Below are positions 7,602-15,072 of a stretch of DNA of 16,574 bases, piece after piece. Location: positions 1 through 16,574 of the forward strand of contig JAFRAF010000271.1 of the NCBI GenBank assembly GCA_017405545.1, written 5' to 3'. The DNA is from Oscillospiraceae bacterium. GTDB lineage: Bacteria; Bacillota; Clostridia; Oscillospirales; Oscillospiraceae. The notes under the pieces are model-generated. The model did no database searches. It was given only the letters and a program-made list of their open reading frames with translations, and was not told the origin of the DNA. Both the position numbers and the translations under genes were made by a program. The stretch's first letter is position 1; each line of letters begins with the position of its first letter.

Positions 7602-10600
7602 ATGGTCTACAGAGTATATGTTGAGAAAAAAGAGGGACTGCGTCATGAGGCGCAGTCCCTGAAGAACAGTATAGTTGATTTTCTGCGCATAGAGGGGCTC
7701 GAGGAGCTGAGGATAATAAACCGCTATGACGTGGAAAACGTTGAGCGGGAACTTTTCGAGTACAGCGTTAAGACAGTGTTCTCGGAGCCCCCCGTGGACG
7801 ACGTGTATTTCGAGCCCTGCTGGGACGGCTACACGGTGTTCGCGGTGGAGTATCTGCCCGGACAGTTTGACCAGCGGGCCGATTCCGCCGCCCAGTGCAT
7901 ACAGATAATATCCCAGGGCGAGAGACCCCTTGTCCGCACGGCCAAGCTCTATCTTTTGAGGGGAGAACTCTCGGAGGCGGATATTGAGGCGGTCAAGCAC
8001 CATGTCATCAATCCGGTGGAGGCGAGACTTGCCGAGCTGGAGCTGCCGGAGACCCTGGCTGTGGAGTACGAGCTGCCCGACAGCGTTGAGCTTCTGGATG
8101 GCTTCAGACAGCTGGACGAGGCGGGCCTTGACGCCTTTTTGAAAGAGCGGGGCCTGGCCATGGATCGGGACGATCTGCGCTTCTGCCGGAACTATTTCAT
8201 AGAAGAAGGCAGAGACCCGACAATAACCGAGGTCAAGGTGCTGGACACCTACTGGAGCGACCACTGCCGCCACACCACCTTCAATACGGTTATAGATTCC
8301 GTAAGCTTTGAGGACCCCCTGCTGGAGTCGGCCTACAACGACTATCTTGAGACCCGCCGCCAGTTGGGCCGCACAAAGCCCATATGTCTCATGGACATAG
8401 GCACCATAGGCGCAAAATATCTCAAGGCCGCCGGAAAGCTTGACAAGCTGGACGAGTCCGACGAGATAAACGCCTGCACCGTAAAGATAAAGGTCAATGT
8501 GGGAGGCGAGGAGCAGGACTGGCTGCTGCTGTTCAAAAACGAGACCCACAACCACCCCACTGAGATAGAGCCCTTCGGCGGGGCCGCCACCTGCATAGGC
8601 GGGGCCATAAGAGACCCCCTGTCCGGCAGGGCATATGTGTATTCGGCCATGCGCGTCACAGGCGCCGCCGACCCCACTGCTCCGCTTTCGGAGACAATAA
8701 AGGGCAAGCTGCCCCAGCGCAAGATAGTCACCACCGCCGCCCACGGCTACAGCTCCTCCGGCAACCAGATAGGTCTGGCCACCGGACAGGTGGACGAGCT
8801 GTACCACCCGGGCTACGCGGCCAAGCGCATGGAGATAGGCGCGGTAATCGGCGCTGTCCCCGCGGAGAATGTACGCAGAGAGGTGCCCGCCCCCGGCGAT
8901 ATAGTCATACTGCTGGGCGGCCGCACGGGCAGAGACGGCATGGGCGGAGCCACAGGCTCGTCCAAGTCCCACACCGTCAGCTCCCTTGAGAGCTGCGGCG
9001 CGGAGGTGCAGAAGGGCAACGCCCCGGAGGAGCGCAAGCTACAGCGCCTGTTCAGAAATCCCGAGGCCTCGAAGCTCATAAAGCGCTGCAACGACTTCGG
9101 CGCGGGCGGCGTATCCGTGGCCATCGGCGAGCTGGCAGAGGGCCTTGACATTCAGCTGGACGCCGTGCCCAAGAAGTACGAGGGCCTGGACGGTACGGAG
9201 CTGGCCATAGCCGAGTCACAGGAGCGTATGGCGGTGGTTGTAGAGGCCAAAGACGCCGAGCGCTTCTGTCAGCTGGCAAGGGCTGAGAATCTGGAGGCCA
9301 CGGTGGTGGCCCGGGTCACCGAGTCACCCCGGCTGGTCATGCGCTGGAAGGGCCGCAGCATAGTCGACATCTCCCGCCGCTTTCTGGATACCAACGGCGC
9401 GGACAAGCATATTGATATCAGGCCCGAGGCTCCGAAGAGCTTCCGGCGGGAGCCTGTGACGGACTGGAAGGCCGGCTTCAAGGCGCTGACCTCCGACCTG
9501 AACGTCTGCTCCGGCCGCGGCCTGTCCGAGTGCTTCGACTCTACCATAGGCGCCGGCACGGTGCTCATGCCTTATGGCGGCAGACGCCAGCGCACGCCCA
9601 TACAGGCTATGGTGAACAAGATATCCGTGGAAAAAGAGGATACGGACAGTTGCTCCTTCATGGCCTGGGGCTACAACCCCTATATAGGTGAGAAGAGCCC
9701 GTACCACTCCGCCTACCTGGCGGTGGTGGAGTCCGTGTCGAAGCTCATCGCCGCAGGCGCCGAGTTTGAGGACGTGTACCTGAGCTTTCAGGAGTATTTT
9801 GAAAAGCCCCTCAAGGACGGCAGACGCTGGGGCAAGCCCTTCGCAGCCCTGCTGGGCGCGCTGAGGGCCCAGAAGGAGCTGGGCATTGCGGCCATAGGCG
9901 GCAAGGACTCCATGAGCGGCAGCTTTGAGGATCTGGACGTACCACCCACACTTGTGTCCTTTGCCGTCACCACCGGCAGGACCGGCACTGTCATTTCCCC
10001 GGAGTTTAAAAGGGCCGGCAGCCCGGCAGTCTGGCTCAGGCCCGAGATCGGGGAGGACGGACTGCCCGTAGCCGAGTCAGTGAAGGGCATGTTCGCCGAG
10101 ATAAGCAGGCTCAACCGGGATGGGAAGCTCTTGGCCGCATGGACGCCGGAATTCGGCGGAGCCGCCGAGGGCATAGTCAAGATGTGCATGGGCAACGGTC
10201 TGGGCTTCGAGATCGCCGACGGCACGGATATCGGCGAGCTCTTCGACTATTCCTACGGCTCGTTCATTCTGGAGCTCACGGAGGGCTGCGGCGTCGGGCA
10301 GCTCCTCGGACATGTGACGGCTGAGCCGTACATAGGCTTCGGCGGCGATAAGATAGCCCTTAATGAGCTTGAAAGGCTCTACGAGGACAGGCTGGAGCCC
10401 GTATATCCCTGCAATATAGAGACCCCCGACAAGTCTGTGCCCGCCTTTGGCTTTAAGGCGGAGAACTGGCCGAAGCCCAGAGTCAGAGCGGTTGCGCCCC
10501 TTGCGCTGATACCCGTATTTCCAGGCACTAACTGCGAATACGACACGGCCAAGGCCCTGGAGAGGGCCGGGGCGAGGACGGAGACCATAGTCATAAACAA

Positions 10601-11291
10601 TTTAAGTCCCGCCTCCATAGCCCGGTCCGTGGACTATTTCTCGGAGCGTACGGCCCAGGCCAACATAATATTCATACCCGGCGGCTTCTCCGGCGGAGAC
10701 GAGCCCGAGGGCTCGGGCAAATTCATAACCGCTTTCTTCCGCAGCGGAAAGGTGAAGGACGCGGTGAATGAGCTGCTGGGCAATCGGGACGGCCTCATGT
10801 GCGGCATATGCAACGGCTTCCAGGCCCTTATAAAGCTGGGCCTTGTGCCCCACGGCGAGATAATGGATATGGATGCCGACTGTCCCACGCTGAGCTTTAA
10901 CACCATAGGCAGGCACCAGTCTAAGATAGTGCGCACCCGCATTGCGTCCAACAAGTCCCCCTGGCTCATGCGCACAAAGGTGGGCGAGGTGTACAGTGTG
11001 CCCATCTCCCACGGCGAGGGCCGCTTCCTGGCCGACGAGAAGCTGATATACGAGCTGGCCGAAAAGGGACAGGTCATCACCCAGTACGTAAATGCCGAGG
11101 GCGAGCCCACCTATGACATAGACTTCAACCCCAATGGCTCGCTTCTTGCAGTGGAGGGCATATGCTCACCGGACGGCAGAGTGCTGGGCAAAATGGGACA
11201 TACTGAGCGATACAGCAGCGGTCTGTATAAAAACGTGCCCGGAGACTACGACATGGGCCTGTTCGAGTCCGCTGTGGAATACTTTAAATAA
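7602..11291 (+). CDS. purL: Phosphoribosylformylglycinamidine synthase, single-chain (large) type
   Basis: PurL makes FGAM from FGAR, glutamine and ATP (step 4). The 1229 aa chain is the one-protein form that contains PurS-, PurL- and PurQ-like parts, so no separate purS or purQ is needed. Domain order: a PurS-like N-terminus (about 1-150), a linker, two AIR-synthetase-like halves (about 200-930) and a class I glutaminase (about 965-1229). Seen directly are DTYWSDHCRHTTF from residue 215, KNETHNHPTEIEPFGGAA from 312, and the glutaminase triad: Cys1070 in GICNGFQ with His1137 and Glu1139 in ISHGEGRF. The ATG is 2 bases after the purD stop, with GGAGG 8 bases upstream. No frameshift or missing catalytic residue was found. 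Confidence 0.97.
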   Translation: MVYRVYVEKKEGLRHEAQSLKNSIVDFLRIEGLEELRIINRYDVENVERELFEYSVKTVFSEPPVDDVYFEPCWDGYTVFAVEYLPGQFDQRADSAAQCIQIISQGERPLVRTAKLYLLRGELSEADIEAVKHHVINPVEARLAELELPETLAVEYELPDSVELLDGFRQLDEAGLDAFLKERGLAMDRDDLRFCRNYFIEEGRDPTITEVKVLDTYWSDHCRHTTFNTVIDSVSFEDPLLESAYNDYLETRRQLGRTKPICLMDIGTIGAKYLKAAGKLDKLDESDEINACTVKIKVNVGGEEQDWLLLFKNETHNHPTEIEPFGGAATCIGGAIRDPLSGRAYVYSAMRVTGAADPTAPLSETIKGKLPQRKIVTTAAHGYSSSGNQIGLATGQVDELYHPGYAAKRMEIGAVIGAVPAENVRREVPAPGDIVILLGGRTGRDGMGGATGSSKSHTVSSLESCGAEVQKGNAPEERKLQRLFRNPEASKLIKRCNDFGAGGVSVAIGELAEGLDIQLDAVPKKYEGLDGTELAIAESQERMAVVVEAKDAERFCQLARAENLEATVVARVTESPRLVMRWKGRSIVDISRRFLDTNGADKHIDIRPEAPKSFRREPVTDWKAGFKALTSDLNVCSGRGLSECFDSTIGAGTVLMPYGGRRQRTPIQAMVNKISVEKEDTDSCSFMAWGYNPYIGEKSPYHSAYLAVVESVSKLIAAGAEFEDVYLSFQEYFEKPLKDGRRWGKPFAALLGALRAQKELGIAAIGGKDSMSGSFEDLDVPPTLVSFAVTTGRTGTVISPEFKRAGSPAVWLRPEIGEDGLPVAESVKGMFAEISRLNRDGKLLAAWTPEFGGAAEGIVKMCMGNGLGFEIADGTDIGELFDYSYGSFILELTEGCGVGQLLGHVTAEPYIGFGGDKIALNELERLYEDRLEPVYPCNIETPDKSVPAFGFKAENWPKPRVRAVAPLALIPVFPGTNCEYDTAKALERAGARTETIVINNLSPASIARSVDYFSERTAQANIIFIPGGFSGGDEPEGSGKFITAFFRSGKVKDAVNELLGNRDGLMCGICNGFQALIKLGLVPHGEIMDMDADCPTLSFNTIGRHQSKIVRTRIASNKSPWLMRTKVGEVYSVPISHGEGRFLADEKLIYELAEKGQVITQYVNAEGEPTYDIDFNPNGSLLAVEGICSPDGRVLGKMGHTERYSSGLYKNVPGDYDMGLFESAVEYFK

Positions 11292-11340
11292 CAAGGCAGA
11301 TAGATTCAGGCTTTAATTACCGCCCGGGAGGTGTGCAGAT

Positions 11341-12531
11341 ATGCTGTCAGAAAAAATGGTGGAGATCGGCCGGAAGAGATCGGCCATAAGGGAGCTGTTC
11401 GAGTACGGGAAAGCCCGCGCCGCGGAGATAGGCGCTGAAAACGTGTTCGATTTCAGTATAGGCAATCCCAGCGTTCCCGCCCCGAAAGAGGTGGCAGAGA
11501 CCATTGCTGAGCTCCTGCTCAGCCGTGACAGCCTCGCCCTCCACGGATATACGTCTGCCCAGGGTGATATGGGAGTCCGCAAGAGCATTGCGGACTCCCT
11601 GAATCGTCGTTACGGGGCGGACTTCGATATGGACGAGATATACATGACCTGCGGAGCCGCGGCGGGGCTGAGCATATGCTTGAACGCCGTCTGCGTGCCC
11701 GGGGACGAGGTGCTGCTCCTGGCCCCCTTCTTCCCGGAGTATAAAGTCTTTGCGGAAAAGGCCGGGGCCGTTGTGAGAGCCGTGCCGCCGCTCGGGGACA
11801 TGAGCCCGGACATGGAGGCCATGGCGGAGCTGATAAGCGAAAAAACCAAGGCGGTAATTATCAATTCCCCGAATAACCCCACGGGGGCAATATACAGCCG
11901 GGGCTGCCTGTCCGCCGTGGCGGAGCTGCTGTCCGCCCGGCAGAGGGAGTACGGCCACGCCATATACATAATATCCGACGAGCCCTACAGGGAACTGGTG
12001 TACGGTGAGAGGAAGCCCTGCTTCATCCCCGGACTGTACGGCAACACATTTATATGCTACTCCTTCAGCAAGTCCCTGTCCATGCCGGGTGAGCGCATAG
12101 GGTACATTGCCGTTCCGCGCAGTATGGAGGACAGCCGCACGGCCTATGCCGCTGTCTGCGGGGCCGGAAGAGCCCTGGGCTATGTGTGCGCCCCCAGCCT
12201 GTTCCAGTATGTGGCCGCCGCCTGCTGCGATCTGAGCCCGGACCTGCAGGCCTATATCCGCAACCGGGAGCTTTTATGCACCGGTCTAAGGGAACTGGGC
12301 TTTGAATTCGTGGAGCCGGACGGGGCCTTTTATCTCTTCCTCAAATCCCCCGAGGAGGACGCGGAGGCCTTCTGCATGAGAGCACGGAAGCACGAGCTGC
12401 TGCTGGTGCCCTCGGACAGCTTCGGGGTGGGGGGATACGCCAGAGTGTCCTACTGCGTCTCGGCTGAAACAATAACGCGGTCCATGTCCGCCTTTGCGGC
12501 CCTTGCGGGGGAGTACGGACTGGGCGGATAA
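11341..12531 (+). CDS. PLP-dependent aminotransferase, class I/II (AspC-like fold)
   Basis: This is a fold-type I aminotransferase of 396 aa. PLP-binding elements are clear: FSIGNPSVPAP near the N-terminus, NSPNNPTG with Asn179, ISDEPYRELVYG with Asp213 and Tyr216, and SFSKSLSMPGERIGYI with Lys244 as the Schiff-base lysine. ARVSYCVS near the C-terminus supplies the expected carboxylate-binding Arg. The substrate cannot be read from sequence; aspartate or alanine transamination is plausible. It follows purL by 49 bases, with GGGAGGTG as ribosome site, and precedes the likely operon terminator, so it appears to be the last gene of the purine transcript. Supplying aspartate for the PurC and PurA reactions would fit, but that is inference only. 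Confidence 0.85.
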   Translation: MLSEKMVEIGRKRSAIRELFEYGKARAAEIGAENVFDFSIGNPSVPAPKEVAETIAELLLSRDSLALHGYTSAQGDMGVRKSIADSLNRRYGADFDMDEIYMTCGAAAGLSICLNAVCVPGDEVLLLAPFFPEYKVFAEKAGAVVRAVPPLGDMSPDMEAMAELISEKTKAVIINSPNNPTGAIYSRGCLSAVAELLSARQREYGHAIYIISDEPYRELVYGERKPCFIPGLYGNTFICYSFSKSLSMPGERIGYIAVPRSMEDSRTAYAAVCGAGRALGYVCAPSLFQYVAAACCDLSPDLQAYIRNRELLCTGLRELGFEFVEPDGAFYLFLKSPEEDAEAFCMRARKHELLLVPSDSFGVGGYARVSYCVSAETITRSMSAFAALAGEYGLGG

Positions 12532-12543
12532 GAGCGCCTGAAA

Positions 12544-12563
12544 CGGCTGCGGCAGCCGCTTTT
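12544..12563 (+). terminator. Probable intrinsic terminator of the purine operon
   Basis: CGGCTG (12544-12549) and CAGCCG (12553-12558) form a 6-bp GC stem with a CGG loop, followed by CTTTTA. It begins 12 bases after the aminotransferase stop. AAA before the stem and TTTT after it could extend the pairing past one bulged C. The T-run is short, so termination may be partial. Confidence 0.55.
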
Positions 12564-12566
12564 ATC

Positions 12567-12590
12567 CCCGCGAAAGCTGTGCTCCGCGGG
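12567..12590 (+). other. Second hairpin in the pur-atp intergenic region
   Basis: CCCGCG (12567-12572) pairs with CGCGGG (12585-12590), and AGC/GCT inside the loop can pair as well. It follows the probable terminator directly and lies upstream of the atp promoter. There is no T-run after it. It may protect the 3' end of the purine transcript or assist termination. Confidence 0.4.
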
Positions 12591-12623
12591 TGTTAAGCCG
12601 CCGTTAATATGCCTATCTTTGAT

Positions 12624-12652
12624 TTGACTTTCTTATTAAGTTGAGTTATAAT
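12624..12652 (+). promoter_or_regulatory. SigA-type promoter for the atp operon
   Basis: TTGACT (12624-12629) and TATAAT (12647-12652) are separated by exactly 17 bases, which is 5/6 and 6/6 matches to the vegetative consensus. The surrounding 12600-12660 stretch is clearly more AT-rich than the flanking genes. Transcription would start near 12659-12660, giving a leader of about 70 bases before atpB. Confidence 0.85.
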
Positions 12653-12655
12653 GCT

Positions 12656-12683
12656 TTGGAAATATCCTACGTTGGGCTATAAT
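12656..12683 (+). promoter_or_regulatory. Possible second, weaker atp promoter
   Basis: A second TATAAT is at 12678-12683. TTGGAA (12656-12661) lies 16 bases before it and matches the -35 consensus at 4 of 6 positions. It would start transcription about 30 bases downstream of the first promoter. The -10 match could be chance in this AT-rich stretch. Confidence 0.35.
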
Positions 12684-12730
12684 ACCCTGCGGTGGGTTTC
12701 TCTGTTTTTTTCACGAAAGGGTGATTGCAG

Positions 12731-13402
12731 ATGGAAGAATCCGAGGTTCTTTTCAGCCTGTTCGGACTCGATGTCACCAGTCAGGTCACCACGACCTGGG
12801 CCATAATGCTGGTACTTATAATAATAGCTGTGATAATAAGATGCGGCCTTAGGGAAAGGCCCGGCCGCTTCCAGAATATGATAGAGATGGGCGTGGAAGC
12901 TCTGGACAATTTTTTTGTCGGCCTGCTGGGCGAGGAGAAGAGCCGTAAATATTTCCCCCTGTTTGGCACGCTTTTTGTGTTTATCCTGCTCTCAAACCTC
13001 ATTGGATTAGTACCGGGAGCGGGCACGGTGAAGGGCTTCGCTGCGCCGACCTCCTGCCTTTCAGTGACGGCAGCCCTGGCGATAGTGGTGTTTTTCAGCA
13101 CCCATATCCTGGGCTTTAAGGTAAACAGGCTGCGTTACCTCAAGCACTTTGTCAGCCCCATGGCCTTCATGCTGCCCTTCCTGATAATTGACGAGATAGT
13201 GCATCCCGTATCGCTGAGCCTCCGTCTTTTTGGCAACGTGTTCGGCGATGAATCCATCACACATCAGCTCTACGGCATCATTCCCATAGGCGTGCCCATG
13301 ATAATGATGGTGCTGAGCCTGCTGTTCTGTCTGATACAGTCAATGGTGTTCTCCATGCTGGCGGCTATATATGTGGATACATCCACCGGCGAAGGACATT
13401 AA
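12731..13402 (+). CDS. atpB: F-type ATP synthase subunit a
   Basis: Subunit a is the membrane stator that forms the proton half-channels beside the c-ring. At 223 aa it is short but within the family range. Hydrophobic segments lie near residues 22-38, 76-95, 109-129 and 183-214, with a further amphipathic helix around 144-170. The essential Arg is in [14 protein letters not shown] (Arg165), with Glu174 nine residues on, as in E. coli Arg210/Glu219. A conserved Gln is at 203 in [10 protein letters not shown]. The ATG at 12731 is chosen over a TTG at 12725 because AAGGGTGA (12717-12724) abuts the TTG and is well placed for the ATG. It is the first gene after the promoter; no atpI lies upstream. 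Confidence 0.95.
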   Translation: MEESEVLFSLFGLDVTSQVTTTWAIMLVLIIIAVIIRCGLRERPGRFQNMIEMGVEALDNFFVGLLGEEKSRKYFPLFGTLFVFILLSNLIGLVPGAGTVKGFAAPTSCLSVTAALAIVVFFSTHILGFKVNRLRYLKHFVSPMAFMLPFLIIDEIVHPVSLSLRLFGNVFGDESITHQLYGIIPIGVPMIMMVLSLLFCLIQSMVFSMLAAIYVDTSTGEGH

Positions 13403-13470
13403 AATATTCAATTATCCGAAACCCTTTATCAAAAAAATCTATCAACCAACAACAAAAGGAGAAACAAACA

Positions 13471-13698
13471 ATGACTAGTGGAATTATCGCAATCGCAGCA
13501 GCTATCACAATCTCTGTAAGCACCATCGGCCCCGGTATCGCACAGGGTATCGCTGCATCCAAGGCCGTTGAGGCCATGGCGAGACAGCCCGAGGCGTCCG
13601 GAAACATCCGTACAACTCTCATTATCGCCCTGGCTATGATGGAGGCGCTGACTATATACGGTCTGCTTATTGCTTTCATGCTCATAGGAAAGATATAA
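13471..13698 (+). CDS. atpE: F-type ATP synthase subunit c (ring proteolipid)
   Basis: Subunit c forms the rotating ring that carries ions across the membrane. The 75 aa protein is a two-helix hairpin. Helix 1 contains [15 protein letters not shown], the polar loop is ARQPEASG, and helix 2 carries the carboxylate Glu58 in [14 protein letters not shown]. Gln25 is present. The residue after Glu58 is Ala rather than the Ser of classic Na+ sites, and EALTIYG matches the chloroplast and cyanobacterial proton type, so proton coupling is more likely. AAAAGGAG (13454-13461) with a 9-base spacer, inside an unstructured A/C-rich leader, suggests strong translation, as needed for many copies per enzyme. 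Isoleucine codons are mostly ATC here, unlike the ATA-rich neighbours. Confidence 0.95.
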   Translation: MTSGIIAIAAAITISVSTIGPGIAQGIAASKAVEAMARQPEASGNIRTTLIIALAMMEALTIYGLLIAFMLIGKI

Positions 13699-13725
13699 GA
13701 CTCAAGCCGAAAGGACTGGTCATAG

Positions 13726-14769
13726 ATGACTATAGAACCGTCGGTACTGATATGGACGATAATTAATTTCATAGTCTTAATGGTGGTCCTGAATCTGATT
13801 CTGTACAAGCCCCTGTTCAAATTCATGGATGAGCGGCGGGAGCGCATAAACCAGGGAATAAACGCGGGACGCAGGGCGAGAGCGGCCATATCCGACAACG
13901 CCCAGCGGCTCAAGGACGATCTGGAGCAGTTCCACCGGAGCGAAAAGAGACGCTCGGACGCGACTATCGCATCCCTTTTAAAGCAGCGTGACCAGGAGCT
14001 GGCCGAGGCCGGAAGACGGGCCGAGGCACGCAGAGACGCCGAGCTTAAAAAGCTGGACAAGGAGAGCGGAGAGCTCACCGATGTGCTTGTTGTGGGCATA
14101 CCGGGCATGATCGAGCTGCTGTCCCAGAAGCTGGACACGGACTACAGCAAATACAGGGATATGGATCCCGAGTCCATTATCAGAAAAAGACCGGCCAAGA
14201 CCACCGGCCTCGTAAGAGAGAGCCGGGAACGCGGTGAAAAAGGCCGGGGCTTCCACACCGAGGAAATGCTCAAAGCCTCCCGGGAGCGCCGATACAGCAA
14301 GCTGGAGCGAGAGGCCCGCAGCAGCGACGAGTTCACTGTCGAGGATGTTAAAAACCTCCGCCGGCAGGAGGAGCAGCTGACGGACAGCCTCAGCGCCGCG
14401 CTGCCCGACATGGTCTCCCTCATCGCCGACAAGTTCGGCGACGAATGCGAGCGCATGCGTCAGATGCCTGAGCCCGTATTCGGGAGCGGGAGCGTAAAAG
14501 AGGATGAAAGCGTTCAGCCCGAGCAGCGTGCGGACGTCTTCGAGGCTCTGGAGGAATCCATCAAAAAGGCCCGTGCCAAGAGGTATTCCAAGATGTCCGA
14601 CTCCGTCGGCGATTCCGAGCTGGGGAGTAAGGAGATCGAAAGGCTCATGGATGAGGAGGACGAGCTGTCCGACGCCATGAAGAGCGGCGTTTCCGATATG
14701 GTATACGCCCTGCTGGAAAAGCTCAGCGAGGACTATGAGCTGAGCCGGGACTTTGGACTGCAGGAGTAG
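13726..14769 (+). CDS. atpF: Elongated ATP synthase b-type stalk subunit with a threefold C-terminal repeat
   Basis: The first 100 residues are a normal b subunit: a membrane anchor (about 5-27, VLIWTIINFIVLMVVLNLIL), then LYKPLFKFMDERRERI and a charged coiled coil. At 347 aa the protein is about twice the usual 160-170. The extra length is repetitive. Ungapped 31-residue units lie at residues 116-146, 217-247 and 313-343. Each has the pattern [EQ]L[TS]D, Met at unit position 13, Lys at 20 and Arg at 29. Units two and three share a longer block including RYSK (residues 189-192 and 286-289). The unit resembles the short helix that ends ordinary b subunits and contacts delta, so the tail may be a triplicated contact site; this is inference. 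ATG 13726 lies 10 bases after AAGGA. The gene sits in the atpF position, with no atpH after it. Confidence 0.8.
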   Translation: MTIEPSVLIWTIINFIVLMVVLNLILYKPLFKFMDERRERINQGINAGRRARAAISDNAQRLKDDLEQFHRSEKRRSDATIASLLKQRDQELAEAGRRAEARRDAELKKLDKESGELTDVLVVGIPGMIELLSQKLDTDYSKYRDMDPESIIRKRPAKTTGLVRESRERGEKGRGFHTEEMLKASRERRYSKLEREARSSDEFTVEDVKNLRRQEEQLTDSLSAALPDMVSLIADKFGDECERMRQMPEPVFGSGSVKEDESVQPEQRADVFEALEESIKKARAKRYSKMSDSVGDSELGSKEIERLMDEEDELSDAMKSGVSDMVYALLEKLSEDYELSRDFGLQE

Positions 14770-14806
14770 CAGCCCCAGGGCCCGCTGAATATCAAGTCTG
14801 CATCAG

Positions 14807-14924
14807 ATCAAAACCGTGTTGATCGCCGCCGATGCGGCAGGCGCGACACATGCCATAATCTCCATCAGCCGCTTATGGAGATTGTGTACGGGTTTTTACC
14901 CTGAAGAAGCGGCAAAATGGAGAT
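14807..14924 (+). repeat. 118-base direct repeat, copy 1
   Basis: This copy matches 14951-15068 with only six differences in 118 bases, at a fixed offset of 144. Each unit contains an outer arm GTGTYGM paired with GCGACAC around an inner GCCGC/GCGGC stem. It then has AATCTCCAT (14857-14865) pairing with ATGGAGATT (14875-14883), and a small GGGT/ACCC hairpin (14890-14901). GCCGCTT (14868-14874) can alternatively pair with AAGCGGC (14907-14913). The 37 bases between the atpF stop and this copy (14770-14806) show nothing recognisable. An ATG at 14917 opens a 42-codon frame that ends at 15045; it shows no family resemblance. Confidence 0.9.
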
Positions 14925-14945
14925 AAGTGTGATAACACACTTATC
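14922..14945 (+). other. Perfect 10-bp hairpin in the spacer between the two repeats
   Basis: GATAAGTGTG (14922-14931) and CACACTTATC (14936-14945) are perfect inverted arms around the loop ATAA. The first arm begins in the last bases of repeat copy 1, and the rest fills most of the 26-base spacer. It is AT-rich and followed by ATTTAATC without a T-run, so it is not a strong terminator. It could be an operator-like palindrome or an RNA stem. Confidence 0.6.
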
Positions 14946-14950
14946 ATTTA

Positions 14951-15068
14951 ATCAAAGGCGTGTCGCTCGCCGCCGATGCGGCAGGCGCGACACATGCCAT
15001 AATCTCCATCAGCCGCTTATGGAGATTGTGTATGGGTTTTTACCCTGAAGAAGCGGCAGAATGGAGAT
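14951..15068 (+). repeat. 118-base direct repeat, copy 2, running into the fusion gene's ribosome site
   Basis: In this copy the outer stem is perfect, GTGTCGC (14960-14966) with GCGACAC (14987-14993), whereas copy 1 has a wobble and a mismatch there. AATCTCCAT (15001-15009) can pair locally with ATGGAGATT (15019-15027). It can instead pair with ATGGAGATT (15061-15069), which contains the GGAG ribosome site of the next gene. GCCGCTT (15012-15018) with AAGCGGC (15051-15057) would extend that second stem to about 16 pairs. The two folds exclude each other, so the copy could control translation. Confidence 0.85.
15063..15066 (+). promoter_or_regulatory. Ribosome binding site GGAG for the b-delta-alpha fusion, inside repeat copy 2
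   Basis: GGAG at 15063-15066 stands 6 bases before the ATG at 15073, which makes 15073 the best start. The in-frame ATG at 15061 has only a weak GAAGAAG about 10 bases upstream. The site is the last part of the 118-base repeat and is complementary to AATCTCCAT upstream. Confidence 0.6.
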
Positions 15069-15072
15069 TACA

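Noticed and set aside
12684..12717. Terminator-like ACCC/GGGT followed by a T-run just before atpB
   Set aside because: The stem is only 4 bp, and it lies between the promoter and the first gene. It may at most be a weak attenuator.
12725..12730. TTG at 12725 as the atpB start
   Set aside because: The Shine-Dalgarno-like AAGGGTGA directly abuts it, leaving no spacer; the ATG at 12731 is better placed.
14917..15045. Short 42-codon frame starting at the ATG in repeat copy 1
   Set aside because: It lies entirely over repeat and hairpin sequence, has no good ribosome site and no recognisable protein features. A leader peptide is possible but unsupported.
14807..15068. Possible CRISPR-like array
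   Set aside because: Only two units of 118 bases with a 26-base spacer that is itself a palindrome; unit length and structure do not fit CRISPR, and no cas gene is present.
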